From assembly GCA_022790955.1 (NCBI GenBank), contig JAAVYD010000117.1, positions 1 through 55,978 on the forward strand: a DNA stretch of 55,978 nucleotides. The letters are read 5' to 3'. Position numbers and translations under genes: made by a program. How positions within the stretch are numbered: position 1 is the stretch's first letter; each line of letters starts with the position of its first letter. This document shows, piece after piece, positions 1-8,663 of the stretch. The stretch comes from Bacillota bacterium (GTDB lineage: Bacteria > Bacillota > Clostridia > Peptostreptococcales > Anaerovoracaceae). The notes beneath the pieces are model-generated. The model was not told where the DNA came from. It did no database searches and saw only the letters and a list, made by a program, of their open reading frames with translations.

Positions 1-130
1 ATAAGAAAGTCGCCTACGGCGATTATACATTAAAATTGTAGACTTTCTTGTTATTCCGTCATATCGTTTTATAAATTTAAGACGATATGTCCTACATAAT
101 AAAAAATACAAACTCTTTGGTTTGTATCTT
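1..130. other. Left-edge hairpin cluster without a gene
   Basis: Three consecutive stems are visible. The first pairs AAGAAAGTC (3-11) with GACTTTCTT (41-49) and encloses two small hairpins (11-21 and 26-40), giving a three-way junction. The second pairs ATATCGT (61-67) with ACGATAT (82-88). The third pairs ATACAAA (106-112) with TTTGTAT (121-127) and is followed by a weakly T-rich stretch. No open frame covers the region. It may be the 3' end or terminator zone of a gene left of the window, or a small structured RNA; the sequence does not decide. Confidence 0.4.
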
Positions 131-159
131 TGACTTTTATTATATTTCTAAATATCCCG

Positions 160-188
160 TTGATTTTGATCGATCCAAGTGATATATT
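160..188 (+). promoter_or_regulatory. Promoter of putative antitoxin RNA
   Basis: TTGATT (160-165) and TATATT (183-188) are separated by exactly 17 bases, a good sigma-A type promoter. The predicted start near 195 lies just before the structured plus-strand RNA ending at the hairpin at 256-292. No protein-coding frame with a ribosome binding site follows, so the product is probably a small RNA. Confidence 0.6.
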
Positions 189-194
189 ATTAAT

Positions 195-292
195 ATAAAA
201 GCACCCACTCCAAAAGTGGAGGCTCTGGATATTTTTTACGTCCTTACAGACGCAACCTCATCCTGTTTGAACCGACAGGATGAGGATTTTTT
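195..292 (+). ncRNA. Putative antisense antitoxin RNA
   Basis: A transcript of about 100 nt is predicted from the promoter at 160-188 to the strong terminator hairpin at 256-292. It runs antisense to the 3' part of the small membrane peptide gene on the minus strand (236-406). This convergent, 3'-overlapping layout is that of type I toxin-antitoxin loci such as txpA/RatA. Its 5' end (AAAAGCACCCA, then TGGAGGCTC) closely matches the 5' leader predicted for the toxin mRNA, so the locus is bounded by inverted copies. Existence and function are inferred from layout only. Confidence 0.5.
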
Positions 293-406
293 ATTACTTG
301 TCTTTTTATTTTCTAAAAAGACAAGTAATGCGATTACGCAGCTGAATATGTATGCTGGCGTTGTCAGCACATTCAACGCTATCATTATTTTTTCAAATAA
401 CGTCAT
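236..406 (-). CDS. Small hydrophobic peptide, putative holin-like type I toxin
   Basis: A 56-codon frame starts with ATG at 406, preceded by a strong GGGAGGTG ribosome binding site at 414-421; a longer upstream in-frame start has no such site. The peptide begins MTLFEKIMIALNVL, has a hydrophobic segment over about residues 8-32, and ends in a Lys/Ser-rich polar tail (NKKTSNKK and onward). This matches the plan of the putative holin-like toxin (TxpA/BsrG-like) peptides of Firmicutes: short charged start, one membrane helix, basic tail. Known relatives insert in the membrane and are held off by an overlapping antisense RNA. Here two hairpins (256-292, 294-328) lie inside the tail region and a plus-strand promoter faces the gene. 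Toxicity is inferred. Confidence 0.65.
   Translation of the reverse strand: MTLFEKIMIALNVLTTPAYIFSCVIALLVFLENKKTSNKKSSSCRFKQDEVASVRT
256..292 (+). terminator. Rho-independent terminator of plus-strand RNA
   Basis: An 11-bp stem pairs CCTCATCCTGT (256-266) with ACAGGATGAGG (275-285) around an 8-base loop and is followed by ATTTTTT on the plus strand. It has no T-run on the minus side, so it terminates the plus-strand RNA inside the toxin gene. Confidence 0.75.
294..328. repeat. Perfect 14-bp inverted repeat inside toxin gene
   Basis: TTACTTGTCTTTTT (294-307) and AAAAAGACAAGTAA (315-328) pair perfectly around a 7-base loop. In the toxin mRNA this would form a stable hairpin near the end of the membrane segment. 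It may stabilise the mRNA or back up termination. Confidence 0.6.
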
Positions 407-466
407 AACCACACACCTCCCTTCTAAATTTTTTCCGAGCATACCGGTTTTTAGAATGGGAGCCTC

Positions 467-489
467 CACCCTGTCCTGGGTGCTTTTTT
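467..489 (+). terminator. Terminator-like hairpin with T6, part of boundary repeat
   Basis: CACCC (467-471) pairs with GGGTG (478-482), followed by CTTTTTT on the plus strand. Read on the minus strand the same sequence is AAAAAAGCACCCA...GGGTGGAGGCTC, nearly the same as the plus-strand sequence at 197-224. The two copies therefore form inverted boundaries of the toxin-antitoxin locus. Confidence 0.5.
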
Positions 490-675
490 GCATGTTTTAT
501 CATGCAAACCTATTTTACCATTTTATATCATTAATTGTATCCATTTTTTTACATTTTGCGATTTTTATTATTACCTTCACATATCTGTCATAACGACGAT
601 TTTCTTTTCATACAAAACTCCCGGTGAGATTCCGAGCGTTAAGCACGAAATCCCACCAGGAGAAAATATAGCAAA

Positions 676-705
676 GCCCGACTTTCAGTCAAAACCGGGT
701 CTTTT
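676..705. terminator. Hairpin downstream of metallophosphoesterase gene
   Basis: CCCG (677-680) pairs with CGGG (696-699), enclosing GACT/AGTC. T-rich flanks occur on both strands, so it can end the leftward gene at 733-1644 and any rightward RNA from the toxin region. Confidence 0.5.
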
Positions 706-732
706 AATATTAATATTCTACTTGCGAAAAGG

Positions 733-1644
733 CTACATATCATCTGTTTCCTTCTCCGCTTTATACTCCGCCAGATCGAAAGGTCCTACCTCGGTTTCTC
801 TTTTTATATAAAGCATGCCGTCCTTTCGCGTATGAACGGTCCAGTTCACGAGGGATATCTCGCCGTAAGAAATCTCTATACATGTAATTCCCCGCGGATG
901 CATACAGCAGCCCGCATTAAAATAACGCTTCTCGCCGGGCTGCGGAAGCCGCGCTCTGTGAGTATGTCCGCATACTAACATCTTGTCGTTAGTATCCAGC
1001 CACTTTCCAAGCTTCCTCTCTATTCTCGTCCGCTTAAACCTGTTCTTGGCGGGACTCGCAGCATAATTAAAACCGATTCTGTGAAAAAAACGCCAGATAT
1101 ACCTGCACGCCAGATAAGACACCCGCCAGAAATAATCGTTCCAGAAATCTCCCTGATGCCCGTGGCAGATGAGAAGCTCAAGCCCCGTATTCTCGTGCAC
1201 GAGGGTAACGCCCGCCAGTACCCGAAGCCCCGGCAGTATATCCACCTCTCTGCCCAGAAAATCATCGTAATCTCTCGTCATATTCGCTTCTATATACGAT
1301 GGATTAGCAAGCTGTACGTTATGATTACCATAAAGCATAATCAGCCTGCCCTCCTCGTGAAATCGCCTTAGCATTTTAAATATATCGGAATACGAACTCC
1401 TTATATACTTATAGCTTGTAGTTTCCCACAGTTCGTCGCCGTCGCCGGCCTCTATATAAACAAAATCGTCCTCATAATAATACTGCAGCGCATGATAATA
1501 AATATGGCGATTCTGTCCGAATTCATCTCCTACACTGTTATCTCCTCTGTGAATATCCGACATTATCACAAAACGCGAACCGTTATCGAAAGTTATTTTT
1601 TCGGATTTATTATAGGTTTTGTCCAGTCTTTTACTAGTAAACAA
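733..1644 (-). CDS. Calcineurin-like metallophosphoesterase
   Basis: The 303-residue protein carries the full metallophosphoesterase signature: SDIHRGD (metal-binding D-x-H), GDGDELW, GNHN, HGHQGDF and a late GHTHRA. These provide the dinuclear metal site for phosphoester hydrolysis. There is no signal peptide, so it is probably cytoplasmic. The substrate cannot be read from sequence; related proteins hydrolyse UDP-diacylglucosamine or nucleotides, but that is not evidence here. The frame begins with TTG at 1644, with GGGG just upstream; an ATG five bases earlier is out of frame (ATGATTTG). Transcribed alone, leftward, toward the hairpin at 676-705. Confidence 0.85.
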   Translation of the reverse strand: MFTSKRLDKTYNKSEKITFDNGSRFVIMSDIHRGDNSVGDEFGQNRHIYYHALQYYYEDDFVYIEAGDGDELWETTSYKYIRSSYSDIFKMLRRFHEEGRLIMLYGNHNVQLANPSYIEANMTRDYDDFLGREVDILPGLRVLAGVTLVHENTGLELLICHGHQGDFWNDYFWRVSYLACRYIWRFFHRIGFNYAASPAKNRFKRTRIERKLGKWLDTNDKMLVCGHTHRARLPQPGEKRYFNAGCCMHPRGITCIEISYGEISLVNWTVHTRKDGMLYIKRETEVGPFDLAEYKAEKETDDM

Positions 1645-1814
1645 ATCATCCCCGCCTTTTGCTTTCCGGCTTCTTCTATCTTAATTTGCAAAATCAAAAT
1701 AATGCTCCTTTATTTATTGTCAAAAATTTAAACTCTGTATGACAATATTTTATCATCTGTATAAAAAATCAAAGCATTATCTCTGCGCTGCACTGTGTTT
1801 ATATATTACGGATA

Positions 1815-3053
1815 TTAATACAACGGATGCTTTTCGCATAATTCCTTAACTATAGCTTTCGCCTTTTCCTTTGCAGCTTCATCATCAGGATTATCTAAAA
1901 CGAGAGCCATAGCTTCCACGGTCTGAAGTACGTCTTCTTCTTTAAATCCTCTCGAAGTCATGGCAGGAGTTCCGAGTCTTATGCCGCTTGTTACAAACGG
2001 ACTCTGCGGATCGTTAGGAACAGTATTTTTATTAGTGGTAATATTAGCTTCATCTAAAAGATTTTCCGCCTGTTTGCCTGTAAGACCTTTATTAACGAGA
2101 TTTACAAGAACAAGATGATTATCCGTGCCGCCTGAAACCAGATTAAATCCCTTTTCCAACAAACCTTTCGCCAGCGTATCGGCATTCTTAACCACCTGAC
2201 CTATATATTCTTTAAATTCAGGACTTGCCGCTTCGCGGAAACATACGGCTTTAGCAGCGATAATGTGCATAAGCGGACCGCCCTGGGTTCCCGGAAAAAT
2301 AGCCTTATCTATTGCCTGAGCAAATTCTTTTCTGCAGAGGATAGCTCCGCCTCTCGGACCTCTGAGGGTTTTATGAGTCGTAGTAGTAACAATATGAGCG
2401 TGTTCTACCGGATTAGGATGATATCCTGCTGCCACAAGACCCGCAATGTGAGCCATATCTACCATTAATAACGCTCCTACTTCGTCTGCAATTTCCCTGA
2501 ACTTGTCCGCTTCTACAGTTCTCGGATATGCGCTTGCGCCGGCAACTATCAGCTTAGGCTTATGTTTTTGAGCAAGCTCCCTTACATTATCGAAATCTAT
2601 TCTTTCCGTTTTTGGGTCTATTCCGTAAGAAACGAAATTATAGGATTTCCCCGAATAATTTACAGGAGAACCATGAGTCAGATGACCTCCGTTAGAAAGA
2701 TCCATCCCCATGACAGTATCGCCGTAATTTAAAACAGCCTGATAAACCGCTGTGTTTGCGTTGGCGCCGCTGTGCGGCTGAACATTAGCGTGTTCCGCGC
2801 CGAAAAGCGCCTTTAACCTTTCTATTGCAACGGTTTCCACTTCGTCTACAAACTCGCAGCCGCCATAATATCTCTTGCCTGGATACCCTTCTGCGTATTT
2901 ATTTGTAAGACCGCTTCCGCAGGCTTCAAGCACTGCTTTGCTTACAAAATTTTCCGAAGCTATCATTTCAATCTTAGTTTCCTGACGATTCATTTCCTTT
3001 TTAATAAAGCTGCTGATCTCAGGATCAGTATTTTCCAGATAATTAAAATACAT
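1815..3053 (-). CDS. glyA: Serine hydroxymethyltransferase
   Basis: The 412-residue protein is full length for GlyA. It converts serine and tetrahydrofolate to glycine and 5,10-methylene-THF using pyridoxal phosphate, feeding the one-carbon pool. Diagnostic segments are IASENF near the start, [32 protein letters not shown] ([14 protein letters not shown]) and the PLP-lysine motif [14 protein letters not shown] around residue 225. The cytoplasmic enzyme is monocistronic here. It complements the methylene-THF-linked methyltransferase/reductase at 39143-41002 and folE, also in this window. Confidence 0.97.
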   Translation of the reverse strand: MYFNYLENTDPEISSFIKKEMNRQETKIEMIASENFVSKAVLEACGSGLTNKYAEGYPGKRYYGGCEFVDEVETVAIERLKALFGAEHANVQPHSGANANTAVYQAVLNYGDTVMGMDLSNGGHLTHGSPVNYSGKSYNFVSYGIDPKTERIDFDNVRELAQKHKPKLIVAGASAYPRTVEADKFREIADEVGALLMVDMAHIAGLVAAGYHPNPVEHAHIVTTTTHKTLRGPRGGAILCRKEFAQAIDKAIFPGTQGGPLMHIIAAKAVCFREAASPEFKEYIGQVVKNADTLAKGLLEKGFNLVSGGTDNHLVLVNLVNKGLTGKQAENLLDEANITTNKNTVPNDPQSPFVTSGIRLGTPAMTSRGFKEEDVLQTVEAMALVLDNPDDEAAKEKAKAIVKELCEKHPLY

Positions 3054-3354
3054 TTTTATATCCTTTTCAATATCCTTTCTGTTATTTATGAAACACGAGC
3101 ATTATAGCATAAAATATCTGCCGATTAAAGAGGATGCATTTATAAATATAGCCTTATCCGTATCTATTGCCTTAAATTTCAGCCCGCCCTACTGTAAAAC
3201 AATATTAGAAAACTATTTTTATCAAAATAATCTTAAATCTATTTTTAAATACCCCACATGTTTTTGATATTTTTTACATTAATATCGTGAATAAATAACC
3301 TTTCTGAAGTATAATAATAACGATTAGACGCGAACAACTTTTAAGGAGAAAAGC
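3054..3354. other. Divergent intergenic region glyA / MFS
   Basis: This 301-base AT-rich stretch separates the divergently transcribed glyA and MFS genes and must hold both promoters. A TATAAT at about 3309-3314 with a weak GTGAAT 17 bases upstream could serve the MFS gene, whose start has AAGGAGAA. No convincing riboswitch, repeat or small gene is visible. Confidence 0.4.
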
Positions 3355-4920
3355 ATGACGATTTCAAAATCCAATTTACACCCTGAAATAAAATCAGAAG
3401 ATTCAAAATTATTTACACTGATCCCGATAATTATGACTGCATTTATCACGACTTTTACTGGCAGCGCGCTTAATCTGTCCGTCCCTGCTATCAGTTCCGA
3501 ATTTGGAGCGGGAGCCGTAAGCGTGGGCTGGATAGTCACGGGTTACATTCTTGCCTCGGCGTCCCTGTCCGTTCCTTTCGGCAGATTTGCAGACTTATAC
3601 GGCAAAAAACCTGTATTCGTGACAGGCGAAATAATATTCACAATATGCGCCGTACTGTGTTCTTTTGCATGGAATATAAGTTCCATAATAGCCTTCCGGC
3701 TTATTCAGGGAATAGGCGCGGCTATGGTATTTGCAACAAATACGGCTATACTTGTAGCGGCTTATCCAAGCGAAAAACGCGGCAGGATGCTCGGACTTTC
3801 CGTCGCTTCCACATATCTCGGTCTTTCTATGGGACCTGTCATCGGCGGAACTCTGAACCAGCATACAGGCTGGCGTTCCATATTTTATATTACCGCTACT
3901 TACGGCGTTATAATGGTTATCATAACAATATTCGGTTTAAAAGAACCTGCGCACGCGCCGGATACAACGGAACCAGGCAAAAAAACAAAAAATCAGATCA
4001 ACGCTTCCGTGCAGACGACACTTAATAATGAAACCGAAATTGACCTTAACCAGCATACAGAGGAAAATAACAACTCTAACGTTAATTACGAAAATACCAA
4101 AACTGTAAGAAGCAAAAACGGCAGATTTGCAGCTATGGATATAACAGGCTGCATTTTATACACGCTCTCCCTCTCGGTGATCATGTATAGTTTTTCATCA
4201 TTAATGTCGAATCATGCAGCCAAATTCCTGCTCGCTGCCGGAATAATAACGCTCGTATTATTTATACGCTGGGAACTTCGCGTTTCTTCACCTGTCATAA
4301 ATATGAATATGTTCCGCGGCAATATTGTCTTTTCACTGTCAAACCTCGCCGCGCTGCTCAATTATGGAGCTTCCTATGCGGTCAGCTATCTGCTGTCCAT
4401 ATATTTCCAGAGCGTTCTCGGATACAGCTCTCAAACAGCAGGTCTTATACTCATAACAAGCCCGATATTTCAAACTGTGCTTTCACCTGTAATGGGGAAA
4501 TTATCGGATAAATATTCGCCGTTTAAGCTGGCTTCCCTTGGTATGGCGCTCACAGCCGCAGGCATTTTCATGTTTATTTTTATAAATCCGGATATGCCTC
4601 TTTTATACATTATAATAGCCCTATCTGTAATAGGCATAGGATTTTCACTGTTCTCCTCGCCTAATACAAACGCCGTCATGAGCTGCGTAGATAAAAAGGT
4701 TTACAGCGTAGCGTCGTCTATACTGGCAACGAGCCGTTCCATCGGTCACACCGCCAGCATGGCGATAGTATCTTCTGTGGTAGCGGTGACAGTCGGAAAC
4801 ATCACCCTCGCCCAAGCCTCTCCGGAAGCAATAATATCAGCAATGCACGTGTCATTCATAGTATTTACAGCGCTCTGCGCAGCAGGAATCCTGTGTTCGG
4901 CTAAACGCAAGAATAACTAA
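3355..4920 (+). CDS. MFS transporter, DHA2 (14-helix) drug exporter family
   Basis: The 521-residue membrane protein has the major facilitator pattern. The segment GRFADLYGKKPVF is the cytoplasmic loop 2-3 motif, and GIGAAMVFATNTAIL with GPVIGGTL is the drug:H+ antiporter motif-C region. The many hydrophobic helices suit the 14-helix DHA2 group (QacA/EmrB-like). A hydrophilic, Asn/Thr/Glu-rich insert of about 45 residues lies between the halves (around residues 203-250). It presumably exports drugs or other hydrophobic compounds with proton influx; the substrate is unknown. A good AAGGAG site precedes the ATG. A short two-component-type HPt protein follows 96 bases later. Confidence 0.88.
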   Translation: MTISKSNLHPEIKSEDSKLFTLIPIIMTAFITTFTGSALNLSVPAISSEFGAGAVSVGWIVTGYILASASLSVPFGRFADLYGKKPVFVTGEIIFTICAVLCSFAWNISSIIAFRLIQGIGAAMVFATNTAILVAAYPSEKRGRMLGLSVASTYLGLSMGPVIGGTLNQHTGWRSIFYITATYGVIMVIITIFGLKEPAHAPDTTEPGKKTKNQINASVQTTLNNETEIDLNQHTEENNNSNVNYENTKTVRSKNGRFAAMDITGCILYTLSLSVIMYSFSSLMSNHAAKFLLAAGIITLVLFIRWELRVSSPVINMNMFRGNIVFSLSNLAALLNYGASYAVSYLLSIYFQSVLGYSSQTAGLILITSPIFQTVLSPVMGKLSDKYSPFKLASLGMALTAAGIFMFIFINPDMPLLYIIIALSVIGIGFSLFSSPNTNAVMSCVDKKVYSVASSILATSRSIGHTASMAIVSSVVAVTVGNITLAQASPEAIISAMHVSFIVFTALCAAGILCSAKRKNN

Positions 4921-5016
4921 TAACATCATTATTAATATTAACACTTATATCCTCGCCCCTCCGTTTTCTTGTAAAGGAGCTGAGGATCAGATTAAATATA
5001 AAACAACGAAAAAACT

Positions 5017-5379
5017 ATGACTACTAATATTTTAAATAAACTTAAAGAAGCCGGAATTTACGCTGAAGAAGGCATTTCCCGGCTTATGAACAATGAAGAA
5101 ATATATCTGAAATATTTAAAAAAATTTGCCGCAGGAGACGAATATTATAATCAGCTCGTAGCTGCATTTAATATTAATGACTGCAAAGCTGCCTTTAAGG
5201 CGGCTCACACTCTGCGCGGAAATGTGGGAAACCTGGCGATAAACACCATGTACGCCATACTCGTAGAAATGACGGAAGCTTTAAGAATTGGCGATATTGA
5301 TAATCAGCATGAAGCCTTACGCGATCTTATAAAAGCTCACGATAAAGCCTGCGAAACCATATCAAAAGTTTTAGGATAA
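5017..5379 (+). CDS. Stand-alone HPt (histidine phosphotransfer) protein
   Basis: This 120-residue, all-helical, cytoplasmic protein carries the HPt signature KAAHTLRGNVGNL, with the phospho-accepting histidine at residue 64. Such proteins relay phosphate between response-regulator receiver domains in phosphorelays. No kinase or receiver gene lies next to it, so its partners are elsewhere. The ribosome binding site is poor (a GGAG lies about 40 bases upstream), so expression may be weak or the transcript may continue from the MFS gene. Confidence 0.85.
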   Translation: MTTNILNKLKEAGIYAEEGISRLMNNEEIYLKYLKKFAAGDEYYNQLVAAFNINDCKAAFKAAHTLRGNVGNLAINTMYAILVEMTEALRIGDIDNQHEALRDLIKAHDKACETISKVLG

Positions 5380-5619
5380 TTTTTAAAATGCAGGTTTATT
5401 TACGTCATTTTACTTGTATTTGCTTTGATTTTGCTATATTCTAAAAATAATATCGTAAATTTATCCTTAATCATTTTTACAATACCTGATACAGGCTTTC
5501 TATTTTCGTACATTCAGCGAAGATATACCACAAATCTATTTAAACACAACATCTAAAATGATAATAAATAACAGATCATTTTATGATCTATATTTAAACA
5601 CATATAATGAGGTACAGAT

Positions 5620-6189
5620 ATGCCATTATTACAACAAGCTGAAATTTTTACGGTCAGCGATATTTATACGACAGATTATATATACGCTCTGCCTGAAGGT
5701 GAACGGGCGGAGCTTATCAACGGTCATATATATAATATGGCTCCGCCGAGCACCAGGCATCAACTCATACTCGGCAATATGCATACTGATATTAATAATC
5801 ATATCCGGGCAAACAACGGTTCATGCAAGGCATTTCCCGCTCCTTTCGCCGTATTTATAAAAGACGACGAAAAAAATTACGTGGAACCCGACATTTCCAT
5901 AATATGCGACGGCAGTAAGCTCGACGACCGCGGATGTCACGGCGCTCCAGACTGGATTATAGAGATCGCCTCTCCGAGCAATGCGGGCTACGATTATGTG
6001 GAAAAATTAGCCCTTTATTCTCAGTCGGGCGTCCGGGAATACTGGATAGTCGATCCCATGCAGGAATCCACCACCGTTTACTATCTGGAAAACGGTTTCA
6101 ATCCTTCCGTTTTTAATTTCTATAAGGATATCCCGTCGGGCGTTTTCAAGGATTTTAATATTAATATATCGAAATTATTAAAACTATGA
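5620..6189 (+). CDS. Uma2 family endonuclease-like protein (DUF820)
   Basis: The 189-residue protein has the Uma2/DUF820 restriction-endonuclease-like fold signature: PEGERAELINGHIYNMAPPS at the start, then EPDISIICD and the core DWIIEIASPSN, with a following REYWIVDP. The acidic residues and the late lysine (EKLALYSQSGVREYW) correspond to the PD-(D/E)xK site. The family is common in cyanobacteria and Firmicutes and its role is unsettled; it is often mobile. ATG at 5620 follows a GAGG site. No partner gene is evident. Confidence 0.88.
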   Translation: MPLLQQAEIFTVSDIYTTDYIYALPEGERAELINGHIYNMAPPSTRHQLILGNMHTDINNHIRANNGSCKAFPAPFAVFIKDDEKNYVEPDISIICDGSKLDDRGCHGAPDWIIEIASPSNAGYDYVEKLALYSQSGVREYWIVDPMQESTTVYYLENGFNPSVFNFYKDIPSGVFKDFNINISKLLKL

Positions 6190-6287
6190 TACGTATTTCA
6201 GCCGCGGCGATATCGGAATTATTTGCCGCACTCTTAGTTTTCAGTTAATTTTCTCAATCCATATTATACACAGGAGGAAAATCATAA

Positions 6288-7892
6288 ATGATAACAGTAA
6301 CAAATGTCAGCGTAAATTTCAGCGGTCAGACTCTTTTTAAAGATGTAGACCTCAAATTTACACCGGGCAACTGCTACGGAATTATCGGCGCGAACGGCGC
6401 CGGCAAAACCACTTTCCTTAGAATACTTTCCGGCGATCTGGATCCGACCACGGGCTCCGTATCGTATCCTCCGGATATGCGTATGTCCGTTCTCAAACAG
6501 GATCACTTCGCATACGACGAATACACCGTTCTGGATACCATAATAATGGGAAATCAGCGGCTTTATGATATCATGAAGCAAAAGGACGAGCTGTACGCCA
6601 AGGAAGATTTCAGCGATGAAGACGGAATACTTGCTTCCGAGCTTGAAGCCGAATTCGCGGAACTCGACGGCTGGGAATCCGATTCCAATGCCAGCCGGCT
6701 CATTCAGGGACTCGGTCTTTCTCAGGACATACTTTACGAACCCATGAGCTCCCTCACGGCAAAAGAAAAAGTAAAAATCCTTTTAGCTCAGGCTCTTTTC
6801 GGAAATCCAGACATAATCCTTCTGGACGAGCCTACAAATCATCTTGACATTCAAGCGATAGAATGGCTCGAAGATTTCCTTATGGAATACGAAGGTCTTG
6901 TTATAATTGTTTCCCACGACAGACACTTTTTAAACTCTGTCTGCACAAATATTGTAGACGTAGATTACGGTCAAATAAAGATGTATGTGGGCAACTACGA
7001 ATTCTGGTATGAATCCAGCCAGATGGTTCAAAAAGTACTTAAAGATCAAAATAAACGCAGAGAAGACAAAATCAAAGATCTGCAGGTGTTTATTCAAAGA
7101 TTTTCCGCGAATAAATCAAAATCAAAACAGGCGACAGCCCGCAGGAAGCTCCTCGATAAACTCAGCGTAGAAGAAATGCCTGCTTCCTCAAGACGCTATC
7201 CGTTCGTAGGCTTCACTATGGACAGAGAACCTGGAAAAGAGCTTCTCACCGTAGAAAACATCAGCAAAACGATAGACGGCGTAAAGATCCTTAACAAAGT
7301 TTCTTTCCGGGTAAATAAAGATGACAAGATCGCTTTTGTAGGAGAAAACGAACTTGCTAATACTACTCTGTTTAAGATAATAACAGGCGAAATGGAACCG
7401 GACGAAGGCAGCTATAAATGGGGAACCACGACTTCTCAGTCCTACTTCCCGCTGGACAACAACGAATTTTTCGACGGCTGCGATCTGAATCTTGTGCAGT
7501 GGCTCGGTCAGTATACGGAAGAAACAACGGAAACATTTATGCGCAGCTTCCTCGGCAGAATGCTGTTTTCAGGCGATGATGTTTATAAACCTGTAAAAGT
7601 ATTATCTGGCGGTGAAAAAGTGCGCTGCATGCTTTCAAGGATGATGCTGTTCGGCGCGAATATATTAATACTCGACCAGCCTACAAACCACCTGGATCTG
7701 GAATCCATTACTGCCGTAAACAACGGTCTTATAGATTTCAAAGGCAACGTTCTATTTGCTTCTCACGACCACGAATTTATAAACACGATCGCAAACAGGA
7801 TCATAGAAATACGGTCGGAGGGCATAATAGACAGACTATCTACCTATGACGAATATATCCTGTGGCGCAGGGAAAACGTAAAGGAGAATTAG
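6288..7892 (+). CDS. ABC-F family ATPase with degenerate second P-loop
   Basis: The 534-residue protein has two ATP-binding domains and no membrane segments, the plan of ABC-F ribosome-associated ATPases (YkpA/YbiT-like). The first domain has a normal Walker A (GANGAGKTTFL), Walker B (IILLDEPTNHLD) and a variant signature LTAKEK. The basic linker NKSKSKQATARRKLLDKL follows. The second has signature LSGGEK and Walker B ILILDQPTNHLD. Its Walker A reads GENELANTTLF, with Asn where the catalytic Lys normally stands. ABC-F proteins act at the ribosomal E site in translation or antibiotic protection. Start is supported by GGAGGAAA. The truncated sigG follows 57 bases later. Confidence 0.9.
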   Translation: MITVTNVSVNFSGQTLFKDVDLKFTPGNCYGIIGANGAGKTTFLRILSGDLDPTTGSVSYPPDMRMSVLKQDHFAYDEYTVLDTIIMGNQRLYDIMKQKDELYAKEDFSDEDGILASELEAEFAELDGWESDSNASRLIQGLGLSQDILYEPMSSLTAKEKVKILLAQALFGNPDIILLDEPTNHLDIQAIEWLEDFLMEYEGLVIIVSHDRHFLNSVCTNIVDVDYGQIKMYVGNYEFWYESSQMVQKVLKDQNKRREDKIKDLQVFIQRFSANKSKSKQATARRKLLDKLSVEEMPASSRRYPFVGFTMDREPGKELLTVENISKTIDGVKILNKVSFRVNKDDKIAFVGENELANTTLFKIITGEMEPDEGSYKWGTTTSQSYFPLDNNEFFDGCDLNLVQWLGQYTEETTETFMRSFLGRMLFSGDDVYKPVKVLSGGEKVRCMLSRMMLFGANILILDQPTNHLDLESITAVNNGLIDFKGNVLFASHDHEFINTIANRIIEIRSEGIIDRLSTYDEYILWRRENVKEN

Positions 7893-7949
7893 CGCGCAAG
7901 CTGTGTTCCTCAGCCTGCAACTATTGGAATCAGCCTATTTCCACAACAG

Positions 7950-8450
7950 ATGTTCATGCCGATGATTATTGGTGAAATACGCCGTTATCTCAGGGACAAT
8001 AATTCTATCAGAGTAAGCCGCTCTTTAAGGGATCTTGCATACAGAGCACTGCGGGCGCGGGAAGATATGATACAAAAATATCACAAAGAACCGTCAATAG
8101 AAGAAATAGCAAAAGCTATAGACGCCCCGCGGGAAGACGTCGTGGTAGCGCTGGACGCTATCCAGGACACCGTGTCTTTGTACGAGCCCGTATTTCACGA
8201 TAATGAAGATACGGTTTATATAATGGACCAGATAAAGGATAACAAAGACACTGAGGATAAATGGATGGATAATCTTTCTCTATACGAAGCCATGAGCCAG
8301 CTTAAGGATCGGGAACGATATATTCTCGACAGACGTTTTTTTGAAGGAAAAACACAGACTGAAGTCGCTCAGGAAATCGGCATTTCCCAGGCTCAGGTGA
8401 GCAGACTCGAAAAAAACGCCCTTGCAACTATAAAAAAAGAAATAGTCTGA
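7950..8450 (+). pseudogene. sigG: 5'-truncated sporulation sigma factor SigG
   Basis: The 166-residue frame matches the SigG C-terminal two thirds: PMIIGEIRRYLRDNN and SRSLRDLAYRAL (regions 2.4-3), FALDAIQDPVSLFEP-like VALDAIQDTVSLYEP, and the region 4 helix-turn-helix EGKTQTEVAQEIGISQAQVS. SigG drives forespore gene expression in spore formers and is normally about 255-260 residues. Here about 90 N-terminal residues (region 1.2 and most of region 2, including core-binding 2.1-2.2) are missing. The bases between the ABC-F stop and this start (7893-7949) are too few to hold them. The start MFMPMIIG has no ribosome binding site. A functional holoenzyme is unlikely; it is best read as a relic. 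Confidence 0.8.
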
Positions 8451-8461
8451 TATATATTCTG

Positions 8462-8495
8462 CTGTCAGCCGACTTCCGGCTGGCAGTAATTTTTT
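8462..8495 (+). terminator. Rho-independent terminator after sigG remnant
   Basis: CTGTCAGCCG (8462-8471) pairs with CGGCTGGCAG (8477-8486), with one G-U pair, and is followed by AATTTTTT. It ends the ABC-F/sigG transcript. Confidence 0.8.
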
Positions 8496-8663
8496 ATCTA
8501 AATATATGACATTTAATTTTTAGATCCGCTTTTCTCTCTTTTAAGATCTCCATATTACTTTAAATATTTTCCAGAACTTTTTTATTATTGGCTTGAAGAA
8601 ATAAGTATTTTATTGTATCATTAAAATACTAAATGAAAGGGAAATCGCATATAAAATTTAAGA

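Noticed and set aside
1..130. tRNA-like cloverleaf at the left edge
   Set aside because: The three-way junction lacks T-arm GGTTCGA-type and acceptor features and is far too short.
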